This document shows positions 16,697 to 26,088 of a DNA stretch of 64,000 nt, one piece after another. Below the pieces are notes generated by a model. The model saw only the letters and a program-made list of their open reading frames with translations, was not told the DNA's origin and searched no databases. Source of the stretch: an uncultured Lachnospira sp. (GTDB lineage Bacteria; Bacillota; Clostridia; Lachnospirales; Lachnospiraceae); NCBI GenBank assembly GCA_910589305.1, contig CAJUTV010000004.1, positions 150,853 through 214,852 on the forward strand, read 5' to 3'. How positions within the stretch are numbered: position 1 is the first letter of the stretch; every line of letters begins with the position of its first letter. The position numbers and the translations under genes are program-made.

Positions 16697-17992
16697 ATGA
16701 GTTGTAAGGTAGAACAATTAGAAGAAAAAAATATGGTTAAACTTGTAATAGAAGTTTCAACAGAGACATTTGAGACAGGTTTAAATAAAGCATACAATAA
16801 AAATAAGAACAAGATTAATGTGCCAGGTTTTAGAAAAGGTAAAGCTCCACGTAAAATGATAGAAAAGTTATATGGAGAGAGCTTTTTCTTTGAAGAAGCA
16901 GCCAATATGATTATTCCAGATGCTTATGCAGAGGCATTTGAGGAGAGCGGACTTGATATTGTTTCACAGCCTAAAATTGACGTTGTTCAGCTAGAACAAG
17001 GAAAGCCATTTATATTTGAAGCACAAGTTGCCGTAAGACCAGAGGTTGAATTGGGACAATATAAGGGCGTTGAAATTTCAAAGGTAGATTCTGAAGTTAC
17101 AGATGCAGATATAGAGGAAGAATTAAAGAAGGTTCAAGAGCAAAATTCAAGAATTGTTACAATTGAAGACAGAGCTGTTCAAGATGGGGATATGACCGTT
17201 ATTGACTTTGAGGGATTTATTGATGGCGTGGCATTTGACGGCGGAAAAGGTGACAATTATCCTTTGACAATAGGTTCTCATTCTTTTATTGATAATTTTG
17301 AGGAGCAGCTTATTGGCATGAATATTGGCGATGAGAAAGAGGTTCAGGTTACATTTCCAGACAATTATCATGCAGAAAATCTTAAGGGCAAGCCTGCTGT
17401 GTTTAAAGTAAAAATCAATGAGATTAAGGAAAAATTACTTCCTGATTTAGATGATGATTTTGCAAGTGATGTCTCTGATTTTGACACATTAGATGAGTAT
17501 AAAGAAGAGTTAAAGAAAACTATTGGTGAGAAAAAAGAGAGCGAAGCAAAGACAAAGAAGCAAAATGAAGCTGTTGACAAGGCAGTTGAAAATTCAAAAA
17601 TGGACATTCCAAGCGCAATGATAGATACACAGGTGCAAAGAATGGTTGAAGATTTTTCACAAAGACTCCAGCAACAAGGACTTACGATTGAGCAATATTT
17701 TCAATATACAGGTCTTACACCAGATAAAATTATTGGCGATATGAAGCCTGAGGCAGAGAGAAGAATTAAAAATAGTCTGGTGCTTACTGCTGTAGCAAAG
17801 GCAGAGAACATAGAAATTTCAGATGATGAGTACGAAGAAGAGTTAAAGAAGATGGCAGAAGCTTATCATATGGAAGTTGATAAGATTAAAGAATTAACTG
17901 GAGAAGAGCAGGCTGGACAGATTAAAGAAGATATGAAAATTCAAAAAGCTGTTGAGCTTATTACAAATGCTGCTGTTGAGAAAGCAGATTAA
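16697..17992 (+). CDS. tig: Trigger factor
   Basis: Protein of 431 residues. The ribosome-binding domain carries PGFRKGKAPRKMIEKLYG, the signature loop that docks near the tunnel exit. The middle FKBP-like domain (about 150-250) reads VIDFEGFIDGVAFDGGKG, and the C-terminal helical arms follow. It is a ribosome-bound chaperone and prolyl isomerase for nascent chains. The order tig - clpP - clpX - engB is conserved in Firmicutes. AAAGGAA lies 9-10 bases before the ATG. A hairpin palindrome separates it from clpP. Confidence 0.95.
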   Translation: MSCKVEQLEEKNMVKLVIEVSTETFETGLNKAYNKNKNKINVPGFRKGKAPRKMIEKLYGESFFFEEAANMIIPDAYAEAFEESGLDIVSQPKIDVVQLEQGKPFIFEAQVAVRPEVELGQYKGVEISKVDSEVTDADIEEELKKVQEQNSRIVTIEDRAVQDGDMTVIDFEGFIDGVAFDGGKGDNYPLTIGSHSFIDNFEEQLIGMNIGDEKEVQVTFPDNYHAENLKGKPAVFKVKINEIKEKLLPDLDDDFASDVSDFDTLDEYKEELKKTIGEKKESEAKTKKQNEAVDKAVENSKMDIPSAMIDTQVQRMVEDFSQRLQQQGLTIEQYFQYTGLTPDKIIGDMKPEAERRIKNSLVLTAVAKAENIEISDDEYEEELKKMAEAYHMEVDKIKELTGEEQAGQIKEDMKIQKAVELITNAAVEKAD

Positions 17993-18012
17993 TATTGATT
18001 GTACGTAGAGGA

Positions 18013-18045
18013 CTTGTGCCTGCATATGCAGGCACAAGATTTCTG
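18013..18045. terminator. 26-bp perfect palindrome after tig
   Basis: CTTGTGCCTGCA with its exact complement through 18038. On the plus strand only a weak T-rich tail (ATTTCTG) follows, so it may act as a partial terminator or processing site between tig and clpP. Confidence 0.55.
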
Positions 18046-18113
18046 TATATATTTTGGTAAGTGGTTAATAAATTTATAAAGTAATGGAAATGATGTAGAA
18101 ATGGAGGATTAGT

Positions 18114-18698
18114 ATGAGTTTAATACCTTATGTTGTTGAGCAAAATAGTCGTGGAGAAAGGTCTTATGATATCTATTCAAGATTATTAAAAGACCGGATT
18201 GTCTTTTTAGGTGAAGAAGTCAATGATGTATCAGCAAATATTGTTATTGCACAGTTACTATTTTTGGAAGCAGAAGACCCATCAAAAGATATTCATATGT
18301 ATATCAATAGTCCGGGTGGTTCTGTATCAGCAGGTTTTGCCATTTATGATACCATGCAGTATATTAAGTGTGATGTGTCAACAATATGTATGGGTATGGC
18401 TGCAAGTATGGGAGCCTTTTTGTTAGCCGGCGGCGCAAAAGGAAAGCGATTGGCATTGCCTAATGCAGAAATTATGATTCATCAGCCTTCAGGCGGTGCT
18501 AGAGGACAGGAGACTGAAATTAGAATTGTTGCAGAAAATATCTTAAAGACACGTAATAAATTAAATGAAATTCTTGCTGCTAACACAGGAAAGTCAATAG
18601 AAGAGATTGCGCGTGATACAGAACGAGATAATTATATGACTGCATCAGAAGCTTTGGAGTATGGATTGATAGATAGCATAGTAGAAAAGAGAGCATAA
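18114..18698 (+). CDS. clpP: ClpP, ATP-dependent protease proteolytic subunit
   Basis: Protein of 194 residues, normal ClpP length. The active-site Ser lies in MAASMGAFLL (about 98), the His in MIHQPSGG (about 123), and the Asp in RDTERDNYM (about 172). It forms the tetradecameric chamber served by ClpX (next gene), ClpA and ClpC in this window. GGAGG lies 6 bases before the ATG. clpX starts 19 bases after its stop with its own ribosome site, so they form an operon. Confidence 0.95.
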   Translation: MSLIPYVVEQNSRGERSYDIYSRLLKDRIVFLGEEVNDVSANIVIAQLLFLEAEDPSKDIHMYINSPGGSVSAGFAIYDTMQYIKCDVSTICMGMAASMGAFLLAGGAKGKRLALPNAEIMIHQPSGGARGQETEIRIVAENILKTRNKLNEILAANTGKSIEEIARDTERDNYMTASEALEYGLIDSIVEKRA

Positions 18699-18717
18699 TA
18701 TCAGTTAGGAGTAAAGA

Positions 18718-19992
18718 ATGGTTGGAAAGAATATGAATGAAATACTTAGATGTTCATTCTGTAATAAATCTCAAAATCAAGTAAGAAAGCTTATAGCAGG
18801 GCTTGATGGAACATATATTTGTGATAAATGTGTAAGTATATGTGAAGAAATCCTTGATGAAGAGTTGTATAATGAAGATGATGACGACAGTATATATGGT
18901 GACTTAGATTTAGACATCAATTTATTAAAGCCAAAAGAAATAAAAGAATTTCTTGATGAGTATGTAGTAGGTCAAGACACTGCCAAAAAAGTATTATCCG
19001 TAGCTGTTTATAATCATTATAAGAGGATTCTTTCAGGCAGAAAAGTAGATGTGGAATTACAAAAGAGTAATATATTAATGTTAGGACCTACGGGTTCAGG
19101 TAAAACATTTTTGGCTCAAAATCTTGCTAGAATTTTAAATGTGCCATTTGCCATTGCCGATGCAACCACTCTTACAGAGGCGGGTTATGTAGGTGAAGAT
19201 GTAGAAAATATCCTTTTAAAGGTTATTCAATCGGCAGAGTATGATGTTGAAAAAGCACAGTATGGCATTGTATATATTGATGAGATAGATAAGATAACTA
19301 AAAAGTCAGAAAATGTATCAATAACAAGAGATGTATCTGGCGAGGGTGTTCAGCAGGCATTGCTTAAAATTCTTGAAGGAACGGTTGCTTCTGTTCCGCC
19401 ACAGGGAGGAAGAAAACATCCGCAACAGGAATTGATACCAATTGATACCACCAATATTTTATTTATTTGCGGCGGAGCATTTGATGGTTTAGAAAAAATT
19501 ATTGAGTCCAGAATGGATAAAAGTTCTATCGGATTTAATGCACAGATTAAAGAAAAAAAGGATGCCAATGTAGGGGAGATGTTTTCTCAAGTACTTCCGC
19601 AAGACCTTATTAAATATGGCTTAATACCAGAGTTTGTAGGGCGAGTTCCTGTTGTTGTCTCTTTGGATTCATTAGATGAAGAGGCGCTTGTGCGTATTTT
19701 AAAGGAGCCAAAAAATGCGATTATTAAACAGTATAAAGCATTGTTTTCACTAGATGAGGTTGACCTCGATTTTACAAATGATGCTATTATTGCTGTTGCA
19801 AAAAAGAGTTTTGAACGTAAGACTGGCGCAAGAGGTTTAAGGTCTATCTTGGAAAATGTAATGAATGATATTATGTATACCATTCCTTCTGATAATACTA
19901 TTGCAAAGTGTATTATCACAAAAGAAGCCGTTGAGGGAACAGCAAAGCCGTTGATTGAGTATAGAACAGATATCGTAGGGAAAGAAGCATAA
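18718..19992 (+). CDS. clpX: ClpX, AAA+ unfoldase of ClpXP
   Basis: Protein of 424 residues. The N-terminal zinc-binding domain has CSFCNKS and CDKCVSICEE; the single AAA+ module has GPTGSGKTFLAQN (about 122-134) and YIDEIDKITK. The pore loop GYVGEDVE and the ClpP-docking SSIGFNAQ loop are present. It unfolds tagged proteins into ClpP. No lon gene follows, although in many Firmicutes lon sits between clpX and engB. GGAG lies 7 bases before the chosen ATG; a second in-frame ATG at 18733 is possible. Confidence 0.95.
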   Translation: MVGKNMNEILRCSFCNKSQNQVRKLIAGLDGTYICDKCVSICEEILDEELYNEDDDDSIYGDLDLDINLLKPKEIKEFLDEYVVGQDTAKKVLSVAVYNHYKRILSGRKVDVELQKSNILMLGPTGSGKTFLAQNLARILNVPFAIADATTLTEAGYVGEDVENILLKVIQSAEYDVEKAQYGIVYIDEIDKITKKSENVSITRDVSGEGVQQALLKILEGTVASVPPQGGRKHPQQELIPIDTTNILFICGGAFDGLEKIIESRMDKSSIGFNAQIKEKKDANVGEMFSQVLPQDLIKYGLIPEFVGRVPVVVSLDSLDEEALVRILKEPKNAIIKQYKALFSLDEVDLDFTNDAIIAVAKKSFERKTGARGLRSILENVMNDIMYTIPSDNTIAKCIITKEAVEGTAKPLIEYRTDIVGKEA

Positions 19993-20022
19993 GATTAAAA
20001 ATTTTAATTTTCAATCTTATTA

Positions 20023-20053
20023 GCTGCTCCTAAAAGTTAGTCGCAGCATGGAG
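20023..20053 (+). promoter_or_regulatory. Hairpin leader before engB
   Basis: GCTGC (20023-20027) pairs with GCAGC (20043-20047), directly followed by ATGGAGG. It resembles the nudix leader in stem and loop. An upstream AT-rich hairpin (ATAAGATT pairing with AATCTTAT, about 19989-20020) may be a terminator after clpX. Confidence 0.4.
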
Positions 20054-20060
20054 GCTAAAG

Positions 20061-20651
20061 ATGGTTATAAAAAAAGTAAATCTGGATATTGTTATTGGTG
20101 TCACAAGTAAGATTCCAGAAACGACCATGATGGAAGTTGCTTTTGCAGGCAAATCAAATGTAGGAAAATCCTCACTGATTAATGCTTTAATCAATCGAAA
20201 ATCATATGCAAGGACATCATCACAGCCAGGCAAGACACAAACGATTAATTATTATAATATTAATGATAGTATGTATCTTGTTGATTTACCAGGTTATGGG
20301 TATGCAAATGCCAGTGAAGCTATCAAAGCGAAATGGGGCAAAATGGTTGAAAAATACTTAAAAAGCTCCCATTCGCTAAAGCAAATTTTTCTTCTTATAG
20401 ATATTCGGCATAATCCTTCAGCAAATGATGTAATGATGTATCAATGGATTATAAGCAATGGATATCGACCAGTTATTATTGCCACAAAGATGGATAAGCT
20501 GAAAAGAAGCCAGATTGATAAGCATGTGAAAGAGATTAAAATAGGGCTTGGTATGGAAAAAGATGATTTGCTTATCCCTGTTTCATCAGAGACAAAGCAA
20601 AACATCGATAAAATATGGGAATATGTTGAAACATTGAATGTATCAGAATAA
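20061..20651 (+). CDS. engB: EngB/YsxC, ribosome-assembly GTPase
   Basis: Protein of 196 residues. G1 is GKSNVGKSSLINAL (about 30-43), G3 is VDLPGYGYA and G4 is TKMDKL; SQPGKTQTINYYN is the family switch-I region. It acts in late 50S assembly. It sits at the end of the tig - clpP - clpX run, in its usual position. The gene ends 10 bases before the convergent DUF4364 gene, with no clear terminator in between. Confidence 0.93.
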   Translation: MVIKKVNLDIVIGVTSKIPETTMMEVAFAGKSNVGKSSLINALINRKSYARTSSQPGKTQTINYYNINDSMYLVDLPGYGYANASEAIKAKWGKMVEKYLKSSHSLKQIFLLIDIRHNPSANDVMMYQWIISNGYRPVIIATKMDKLKRSQIDKHVKEIKIGLGMEKDDLLIPVSSETKQNIDKIWEYVETLNVSE

Positions 20652-20661
20652 CAAAGAATCA

Positions 20662-21180
20662 TTATTTTATTTGCATCAAATGTTTCATAACAAATTCGTA
20701 TATATCAGCACTTGAATTTTTCCAATTTGCACACATAACATCGGCTTGATGTTCAAGAGGAACGCTAATATTTAGTTCAATTAAATTGGTATTACCTTCT
20801 TTTACCATACAATGGACGATATAATCACCGTCTGTTGTCCGATGGTAATCGGAGGTTGTGCCAATTTCTTTTTTTAATTCATAGTGATGTTCCACTAAGT
20901 AAGAATTGATATCTTCTTTTACTTCAATTGATAATTTATTTGAAAAAAAGGTTATTGTTTCCATCGCTTCATCCGTTAATACATACTGTGTGCTGTTTCT
21001 ATGTATCATTTCACGGATAAAGTTATCAGCAAGTAAAGAGTTAATAGCTTCTTGTATGGTGAAATAAGTCGTATATTGTTTTTCCAAAAAAAAGTTTGTT
21101 ATTTGTGTATTTGATAATGGAAAACTGACTTTATTTAACATGTAAAGAATCATAAGTTTGTAAAGAGTTTTCGTATCCAT
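20662..21180 (-). CDS. DUF4364 family protein
   Basis: Protein of 172 residues. The first 70 residues (YKLMILYMLNKVSFPLSNTQ) look like a winged-helix domain, and the C-terminal part is beta-rich. Proteins of this make-up occur widely in Clostridia and are annotated DUF4364; the function is unknown, but a DNA-binding role is likely from the fold. It converges with engB and its stop lies 10 bases from the engB stop. The ribosome site is weak. Confidence 0.75.
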   Translation of the reverse strand: MDTKTLYKLMILYMLNKVSFPLSNTQITNFFLEKQYTTYFTIQEAINSLLADNFIREMIHRNSTQYVLTDEAMETITFFSNKLSIEVKEDINSYLVEHHYELKKEIGTTSDYHRTTDGDYIVHCMVKEGNTNLIELNISVPLEHQADVMCANWKNSSADIYEFVMKHLMQIK

Positions 21181-21230
21181 ATCGTAGTATATTTTTCCTT
21201 ATATGATGTGATTAATATTTGTCGAAACAT

Positions 21231-22382
21231 TTAATTGATATGTTCCATGACTGCTTTGCTTACCACATCTGCCACGCGTGGGTCAAATGCTTCAGGCAAA
21301 ATATTTGTATCACTGAGTTCATCATCGGACAGTAAGCCAGCAATAGCAGTTGCTGCGGCAAGCTTCATTTCTTCTGTAATCTGTTTTGCATGTCCTTCTA
21401 ATGCACCTTTGAATATTCCTGGAAATGCAATCACATTATTTACTTGATTTGGAAAATCAGAGCGTCCTGTTCCAACAATTCTTGCGCCGGCAGCTTTTGC
21501 AACATCAGGCATAATTTCAGGTACAGGATTAGCCATTGCAAAAAGAATAGCATCTTGATTCATTGTAGAAACCATTTCAGATGTAACAATATTAGGGGCA
21601 GATACACCGACAAAGATATCGGCACCAACAAGTGCATCAGCAAGGGAACCCGTCTTATTTTCAAGGTTGGTCAAATCCATCATCGTCTCTTGCATCCAGT
21701 TTAAACCTTCACTATTTTTAGAAAGGATACCCATCTTATCACACATCGTAATATGTTTAAATCCATAGGAAAGAAGCAGTTTTGTTATGGCAATGCCAGC
21801 AGAACCTGCACCATTGACAACAACTTTACAATCTTCTTTACACTTTTTAGTCACTTTAAGACTGTTGATTATTCCTGCTAAAACAACAATAGCAGTGCCA
21901 TGCTGGTCATCGTGGAAAACAGGAATATCTAACATCGTTTTTAAGCGTTCTTCAATTTCAAAACATCTTGGTGCAGATATATCTTCCAGATTAATTCCAC
22001 CAAAAGCAGGTGCAATATGTACAATGGTTTTGATAATTTCTTCTGTGTCTTGTGTGTCAAGACAAATTGGTACAGCATTGACGCCGCCAAAGGATTTAAA
22101 AAGAACGGATTTTCCTTCCATCACAGGCATAGCGGCATAGGCACCAATATTTCCAAGACCAAGTACAGCACTTCCATCCGACACAACAGCAATAGTGTTT
22201 GATTTAATGGTATATTTATAAGCAGCTGATTTATCTTGGGCAATTATTTTACAAGGTTCTGCAACACCTGGTGTATAAGCAAGTGCCAAGTCCTGTCTTG
22301 TAGCAATAGTCATTTTAGGTGTAGTCTCAAATTTTCCATTCCATTCTTCATGGAGTGCAATAGCTTTTTCTGCATTTGTCAT
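21231..22382 (-). CDS. NAD(P)-dependent malic enzyme
   Basis: Protein of 383 residues, the short bacterial type. It has YTPGVAEPCK, DGSAVLGLGNIGA, HDDQHGTAIV and the Rossmann motif VVNGAGSAGIAITKLLL, followed by GVSAPNIVTSEMV and ANPVPEI. It oxidatively decarboxylates malate to pyruvate with NAD or NADP as acceptor. There is no phosphotransacetylase-like C-terminal domain, unlike MaeB of E. coli. AAAGGAA lies 10 bases before the ATG. It is divergent from rho, about 300 bases away. Confidence 0.9.
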   Translation of the reverse strand: MTNAEKAIALHEEWNGKFETTPKMTIATRQDLALAYTPGVAEPCKIIAQDKSAAYKYTIKSNTIAVVSDGSAVLGLGNIGAYAAMPVMEGKSVLFKSFGGVNAVPICLDTQDTEEIIKTIVHIAPAFGGINLEDISAPRCFEIEERLKTMLDIPVFHDDQHGTAIVVLAGIINSLKVTKKCKEDCKVVVNGAGSAGIAITKLLLSYGFKHITMCDKMGILSKNSEGLNWMQETMMDLTNLENKTGSLADALVGADIFVGVSAPNIVTSEMVSTMNQDAILFAMANPVPEIMPDVAKAAGARIVGTGRSDFPNQVNNVIAFPGIFKGALEGHAKQITEEMKLAAATAIAGLLSDDELSDTNILPEAFDPRVADVVSKAVMEHIN

Positions 22383-22488
22383 AATAGTTGATTTCCTTTC
22401 AATGTAAACTTTTATAATAGTATAAATTTTAACATAAAAAATTGCGCTTTGGCTACTTATTATAGCACAGCTGTAGAAAAAAATCTAT

Positions 22489-22516
22489 TTGAATTTTGGA
22501 CAAAATGGTGTATAAT
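22489..22516 (+). promoter_or_regulatory. Sigma-A-type promoter for rho
   Basis: TTGAAT at 22489-22494, 16-base spacer, perfect TATAAT at 22511-22516. The leader of about 165 bases carries a short hairpin (TCCAC...GGTGGA, about 22526) and a GCAAG/TTGCAG-rich stretch before AATGGAGG, so Rho may be regulated at its 5' end. The rest of the 303-base gap has no ORF. Confidence 0.6.
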
Positions 22517-22685
22517 AAATTTGATTCCACGAGGGTGGTGGATTTAATTCTTAATACGAGTTCAGTATGATATCCCTTAATTATTTTAAAATTTAAGATT
22601 TATAAAACAGAAAAATAGCTAAACAAGATTTAGTCAGCAAGTTTGTGCTTATGGTTTGCAGGTTGAGTAAGAATGGAGGACTTTT

Positions 22686-24116
22686 ATGAGAGAAAAGCTA
22701 GAAACATTATCGCTTGTTGTTTTACGAGAGTTTGCAAAAGATAAAAAGTTAAAAAATATTTCTTCAATGAGAAAGGCTGAATTAATTGATGCATTAATTG
22801 CCGTATCGGAGCAGGAAAAGCAAGAGGAGGAAGAGGCAGATAAACAGCATGAAATAAAAGAAGAAAAGGCAGTTGAGAATGAGAAGGAAAAGAAAGTTGT
22901 TAAGAGTGAGACAAAGGTGAATGGCGGCGAAAAAAGTGAACAGGGAATCCAAACTCAACAGGCATTAGGCTATTCTCATCAACAGGCAGCAGTACAAGAG
23001 ATTGCAAATGGAATACTGGAAGTTATGTCAGAGGGATATGGATTTATACGTTGTGAAAATTTTTTGCCTGGTGATAATGATGTATATGTATCACCATCAC
23101 AAATAAGGAAGTTTAATCTTAAAACAGGGGATTTTATAAAAGGACCAAAAAGACCAAAAAATCAAGGAGAGAAATTTTCGGCATTGATGTATCTTGAATC
23201 AGTAAGTGGCATGAGTCCTGCTGAGGCGACTAAAAGACCATCATTTGAAAGCCTTACACCAATATTTCCTAATGAGAGAATACATATAGAAAAAAATAGC
23301 AGCACAGTTGCTATGAGAGTTGTTGATTTGATTTGTCCAATTGGAAAAGGACAAAGAGGTATGATTGTATCACAGCCAAAGTCTGGAAAAACTACACTTT
23401 TAAAGCAAATAGCCAACGCAATTACAAAGAACAATCCAGAGATGCATTTGATGATACTGCTTATAGACGAGCGACCAGAGGAAGTAACAGATATAAAAGA
23501 ATCCATTATTGGTGATAATGTGGAAGTGATTTATTCAACGTTTGACGAATTGCCAGAACGGCATAAAAGAGTGTCTGAGATGGTTATTGAGCGCGCTAAA
23601 AGGCTGGTAGAAAATAAAAAAGATGTCATTATACTTTTAGATAGCATAACAAGACTAGCAAGAGCCTATAATCTTACAGTTCAGGCTAGCGGAAGGACGC
23701 TTTCAGGCGGTTTAGACCCCGCAGCACTTCATATGCCTAAGCGGTTTTTTGGTGCTGCCAGAAATATGCGTGAAGGCGGAAGTCTTACCATACTTGCCAC
23801 TGCATTGGTTGAGACAGGCAGTAAGATGGATGATGTGGTGTTTGAAGAGTTTAAGGGAACAGGAAATATGGAGTTGGTATTAGATAGGAAGCTTTCGGAA
23901 AAAAGAGTGTTTCCAGCCATCAATGTTGCGAAATCAGGAACAAGAAGAGATGATTTGCTTTTAAATAAAGATGAAAAACAAGCAGTTGATATTATTCATA
24001 AAGCACTGAGCGGTTTAAAGGCAGATGAGGCAGCAGAGAGGGTGCTTGATTTATTTAGCAAAACCCATAATAATAATGAGTTTGTGCAAATTGTATGCAA
24101 AAATAAACATATATAG
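22686..24116 (+). CDS. rho: Transcription termination factor Rho
   Basis: Protein of 476 residues. The N-terminal Rho_N domain (1-40) is followed by a 60-residue linker rich in Glu and Lys (QEEEEADKQHEIKEE). The RNA-binding domain reads EGYGFIRCENFLPGDNDVYV, the ATPase Walker A is SQPKSGKTTLLKQ (about 229-241), and RPEEVTD and GTGNMELVLDR follow. It is a hexameric RNA translocase that ends transcription. The charged insertion between Rho_N and the cold-shock-like domain is common in Firmicutes and Bacteroidetes. The rpmE gene follows after about 200 bases. Confidence 0.95.
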   Translation: MREKLETLSLVVLREFAKDKKLKNISSMRKAELIDALIAVSEQEKQEEEEADKQHEIKEEKAVENEKEKKVVKSETKVNGGEKSEQGIQTQQALGYSHQQAAVQEIANGILEVMSEGYGFIRCENFLPGDNDVYVSPSQIRKFNLKTGDFIKGPKRPKNQGEKFSALMYLESVSGMSPAEATKRPSFESLTPIFPNERIHIEKNSSTVAMRVVDLICPIGKGQRGMIVSQPKSGKTTLLKQIANAITKNNPEMHLMILLIDERPEEVTDIKESIIGDNVEVIYSTFDELPERHKRVSEMVIERAKRLVENKKDVIILLDSITRLARAYNLTVQASGRTLSGGLDPAALHMPKRFFGAARNMREGGSLTILATALVETGSKMDDVVFEEFKGTGNMELVLDRKLSEKRVFPAINVAKSGTRRDDLLLNKDEKQAVDIIHKALSGLKADEAAERVLDLFSKTHNNNEFVQIVCKNKHI

Positions 24117-24317
24117 TAAGTGTGATGAAATATATATATTTTTGCATAAATTTTCCGTTATTTCAAGTTGATACAAACATTTATTAAAAAGATGATTGTT
24201 TTTAAAACAATTTAAAAAAGTCTTGCATATGAATATAACATATGATAAAATACTAACGTTGCTTATTGAAGACAAAGATTACTGAATAAATAAATAATTG
24301 TTAAAGAGGTGAAAATC

Positions 24318-24524
24318 ATGAGAGAAGGAATCCATCCAGAGTACTATCAGGCAAAAGTTGTTTGTAACTGTGGCAATGAATTTGTGACAGGTTCAACAAA
24401 GGAAGAAATCCATGTAGAGATTTGTTCTAAATGCCACCCTTTCTATACAGGACAACAAAAGGCAACAACTGCTCGCGGTCGTATTGATAAGTTTAACAGA
24501 AAGTATGGTGTTAAGAATAATTAA
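24318..24524 (+). CDS. rpmE: Ribosomal protein bL31
   Basis: Protein of 68 residues. VVCNCGNEF and EICSKCHPFYTGQQK give the zinc-ligand cysteines, so this is the C+ (zinc-containing) form. The AAAGAGG ribosome site sits before ATG 24318; an in-frame GTG at 24309 overlaps that site and is rejected. It follows rho, as in many Firmicutes. Two hairpins follow (24534, 24576). Confidence 0.95.
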   Translation: MREGIHPEYYQAKVVCNCGNEFVTGSTKEEIHVEICSKCHPFYTGQQKATTARGRIDKFNRKYGVKNN

Positions 24525-24533
24525 TGCCTATTT

Positions 24534-24566
24534 AAGATTGAGGTCATGCAAGGTCTCAATCTTTTA
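24534..24566 (+). terminator. Terminator after rpmE
   Basis: AAGATTGAG pairs with CTCAATCTT around a 12-base loop, followed by TTATTAA. A second stem, GATGCCGCGC...GCGTGGCATC (24576-24599), follows with TGTTGTTTTA and may act as back-up. Confidence 0.75.
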
Positions 24567-24653
24567 TTAAATAAGGATGCCGCGCATTTGCGTGGCATCT
24601 GTTGTTTTATTTACTTATAGAAAATGGTGTCATTAGGCATAAGAATAAGCAAA

Positions 24654-24675
24654 CTTGCAACTTTTTAGTGGCAAG
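24654..24675 (+). promoter_or_regulatory. Hairpin next to the ribosome site of the DUF1385 gene
   Basis: CTTGC at 24654-24658 pairs with GCAAG at 24671-24675, followed by AACGGGGG and the ATG. This belongs to the same pattern of Shine-Dalgarno-proximal hairpins. Confidence 0.35.
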
Positions 24676-24689
24676 AACGGGGGATTAAT

Positions 24690-26084
24690 ATGAAAAATTC
24701 TGGAATTGGAGGGCAGGCTGTACTAGAAGGCATTATGATGCGCAATAAGGATAAATATGCAATTGCTGTACGAAAGCCCGACAAAGAAATAGAACTTGTT
24801 GTAAAAGACAGTAAAATGTTGACCGATAAATATAAATGGCTAAATTATCCTATTATTAGAGGTGTATTTAATTTTATTGATTCAATGGTGACAGGAATAT
24901 CAACAATTACATACTCTGCCTCATTTTATGATGACCCTGCCGAACAGAAAAAAACAAAGGCAGATGAGATTGGCAGAGCAGTGTTTAAAGATAAATTAGA
25001 ATCGATACTGATGGCTGTAACCGTGATTGTGTCGGTTTTATTAGCAGTGGGATTGTTTATGATATTGCCATATTTTGTGTCAAGGTTATTAAAAAATGTA
25101 ATTTCTTCCCAGATATTATTAAATTTTATTGAAGGTTTGGTAAGAGTTCTTATATTTTTATTATATATGGTTGCTATATCGCAAATGAACGATATTAAAA
25201 GAACATATATGTATCATGGAGCAGAGCATAAGTGTATAAATTGTATAGAAAATGGAGCAAGATTAACAGTAGAAAATGTTATGAACAGTTCGCGTTTGCA
25301 TAAGCGCTGTGGTACTAGTTTTATGTTTCTGGTTATGTTTATCAGCATTGTTTTTTTTATCTTTATAAGGGTTGATAATACAATATTGCAGGTTGTTATT
25401 AGAGTATTTATGATTCCAGTTATAGCAGGCGTTTCTTATGAGATATTAAAATGGGCTGGAAAAAATGATAATGCGTTTGTAAATATTGTCAGCAAGCCAG
25501 GTATGCTGCTTCAAAAACTTACGACAAAAGAGCCCGATGCCGATATGGTTGAGGTTGCTATAAAAGCGGTTGAGGCTGTTTTTGACTGGCAACAATTTCT
25601 TGATGAATATTATGAGAATGAAACGGATAAAGAAGCTGCAATACAGGCTGTTGAAGAGGCATTAAAACAAAAGGCACAAATGCTTGATATTAAAATTTCT
25701 AAAAATAGCAATGTGGTTGTTAATTCTGCTGATAAGTTAAATAAAGAGATAAATATAAAAGAGCAGGATATGGATACAGATACTTCTGTATATGCTAATG
25801 AAATAGAACATGATGTAGAAGCGTTTGAATTTGAAGGTCATGCAGATATTGAGTTTGAGGATTTAGACAATGATTTATCACATGGTTTGTCACAAAATCA
25901 GGAAGGTTCTGAATCATTGGAAAAGGATATCGAAGTGGACAGTCTTTATAATGAACAAGAAGATGATAATGAATCTGAAGATGTGTTTGAGGGAATTGAA
26001 TTTGAGGAACCACAACCAGAAGCGATTGATGAATTAGTTGCAGATGAAGTTCCTCTTTTTAAAGAGAGAAAAACAGATAAATAA
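24690..26084 (+). CDS. DUF1385 (YqhQ-like) membrane protein with acidic C-terminal tail
   Basis: Protein of 464 residues. The N-terminal 290 residues carry the family blocks GGQAVLEGIMMRNKDKYA, YHGAEHKCINCIENG and LHKRCGTSFMFLV, with about four membrane helices. After about residue 310 the sequence becomes a low-complexity acidic tail (EDLDNDLSHG, NEQEDDNESEDVFEG), far longer than in B. subtilis YqhQ. Function is unknown. The gene starts an operon with prmC and prfA, an order common in Clostridia. Confidence 0.85.
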   Translation: MKNSGIGGQAVLEGIMMRNKDKYAIAVRKPDKEIELVVKDSKMLTDKYKWLNYPIIRGVFNFIDSMVTGISTITYSASFYDDPAEQKKTKADEIGRAVFKDKLESILMAVTVIVSVLLAVGLFMILPYFVSRLLKNVISSQILLNFIEGLVRVLIFLLYMVAISQMNDIKRTYMYHGAEHKCINCIENGARLTVENVMNSSRLHKRCGTSFMFLVMFISIVFFIFIRVDNTILQVVIRVFMIPVIAGVSYEILKWAGKNDNAFVNIVSKPGMLLQKLTTKEPDADMVEVAIKAVEAVFDWQQFLDEYYENETDKEAAIQAVEEALKQKAQMLDIKISKNSNVVVNSADKLNKEINIKEQDMDTDTSVYANEIEHDVEAFEFEGHADIEFEDLDNDLSHGLSQNQEGSESLEKDIEVDSLYNEQEDDNESEDVFEGIEFEEPQPEAIDELVADEVPLFKERKTDK

Positions 26085-26088
26085 TTGT

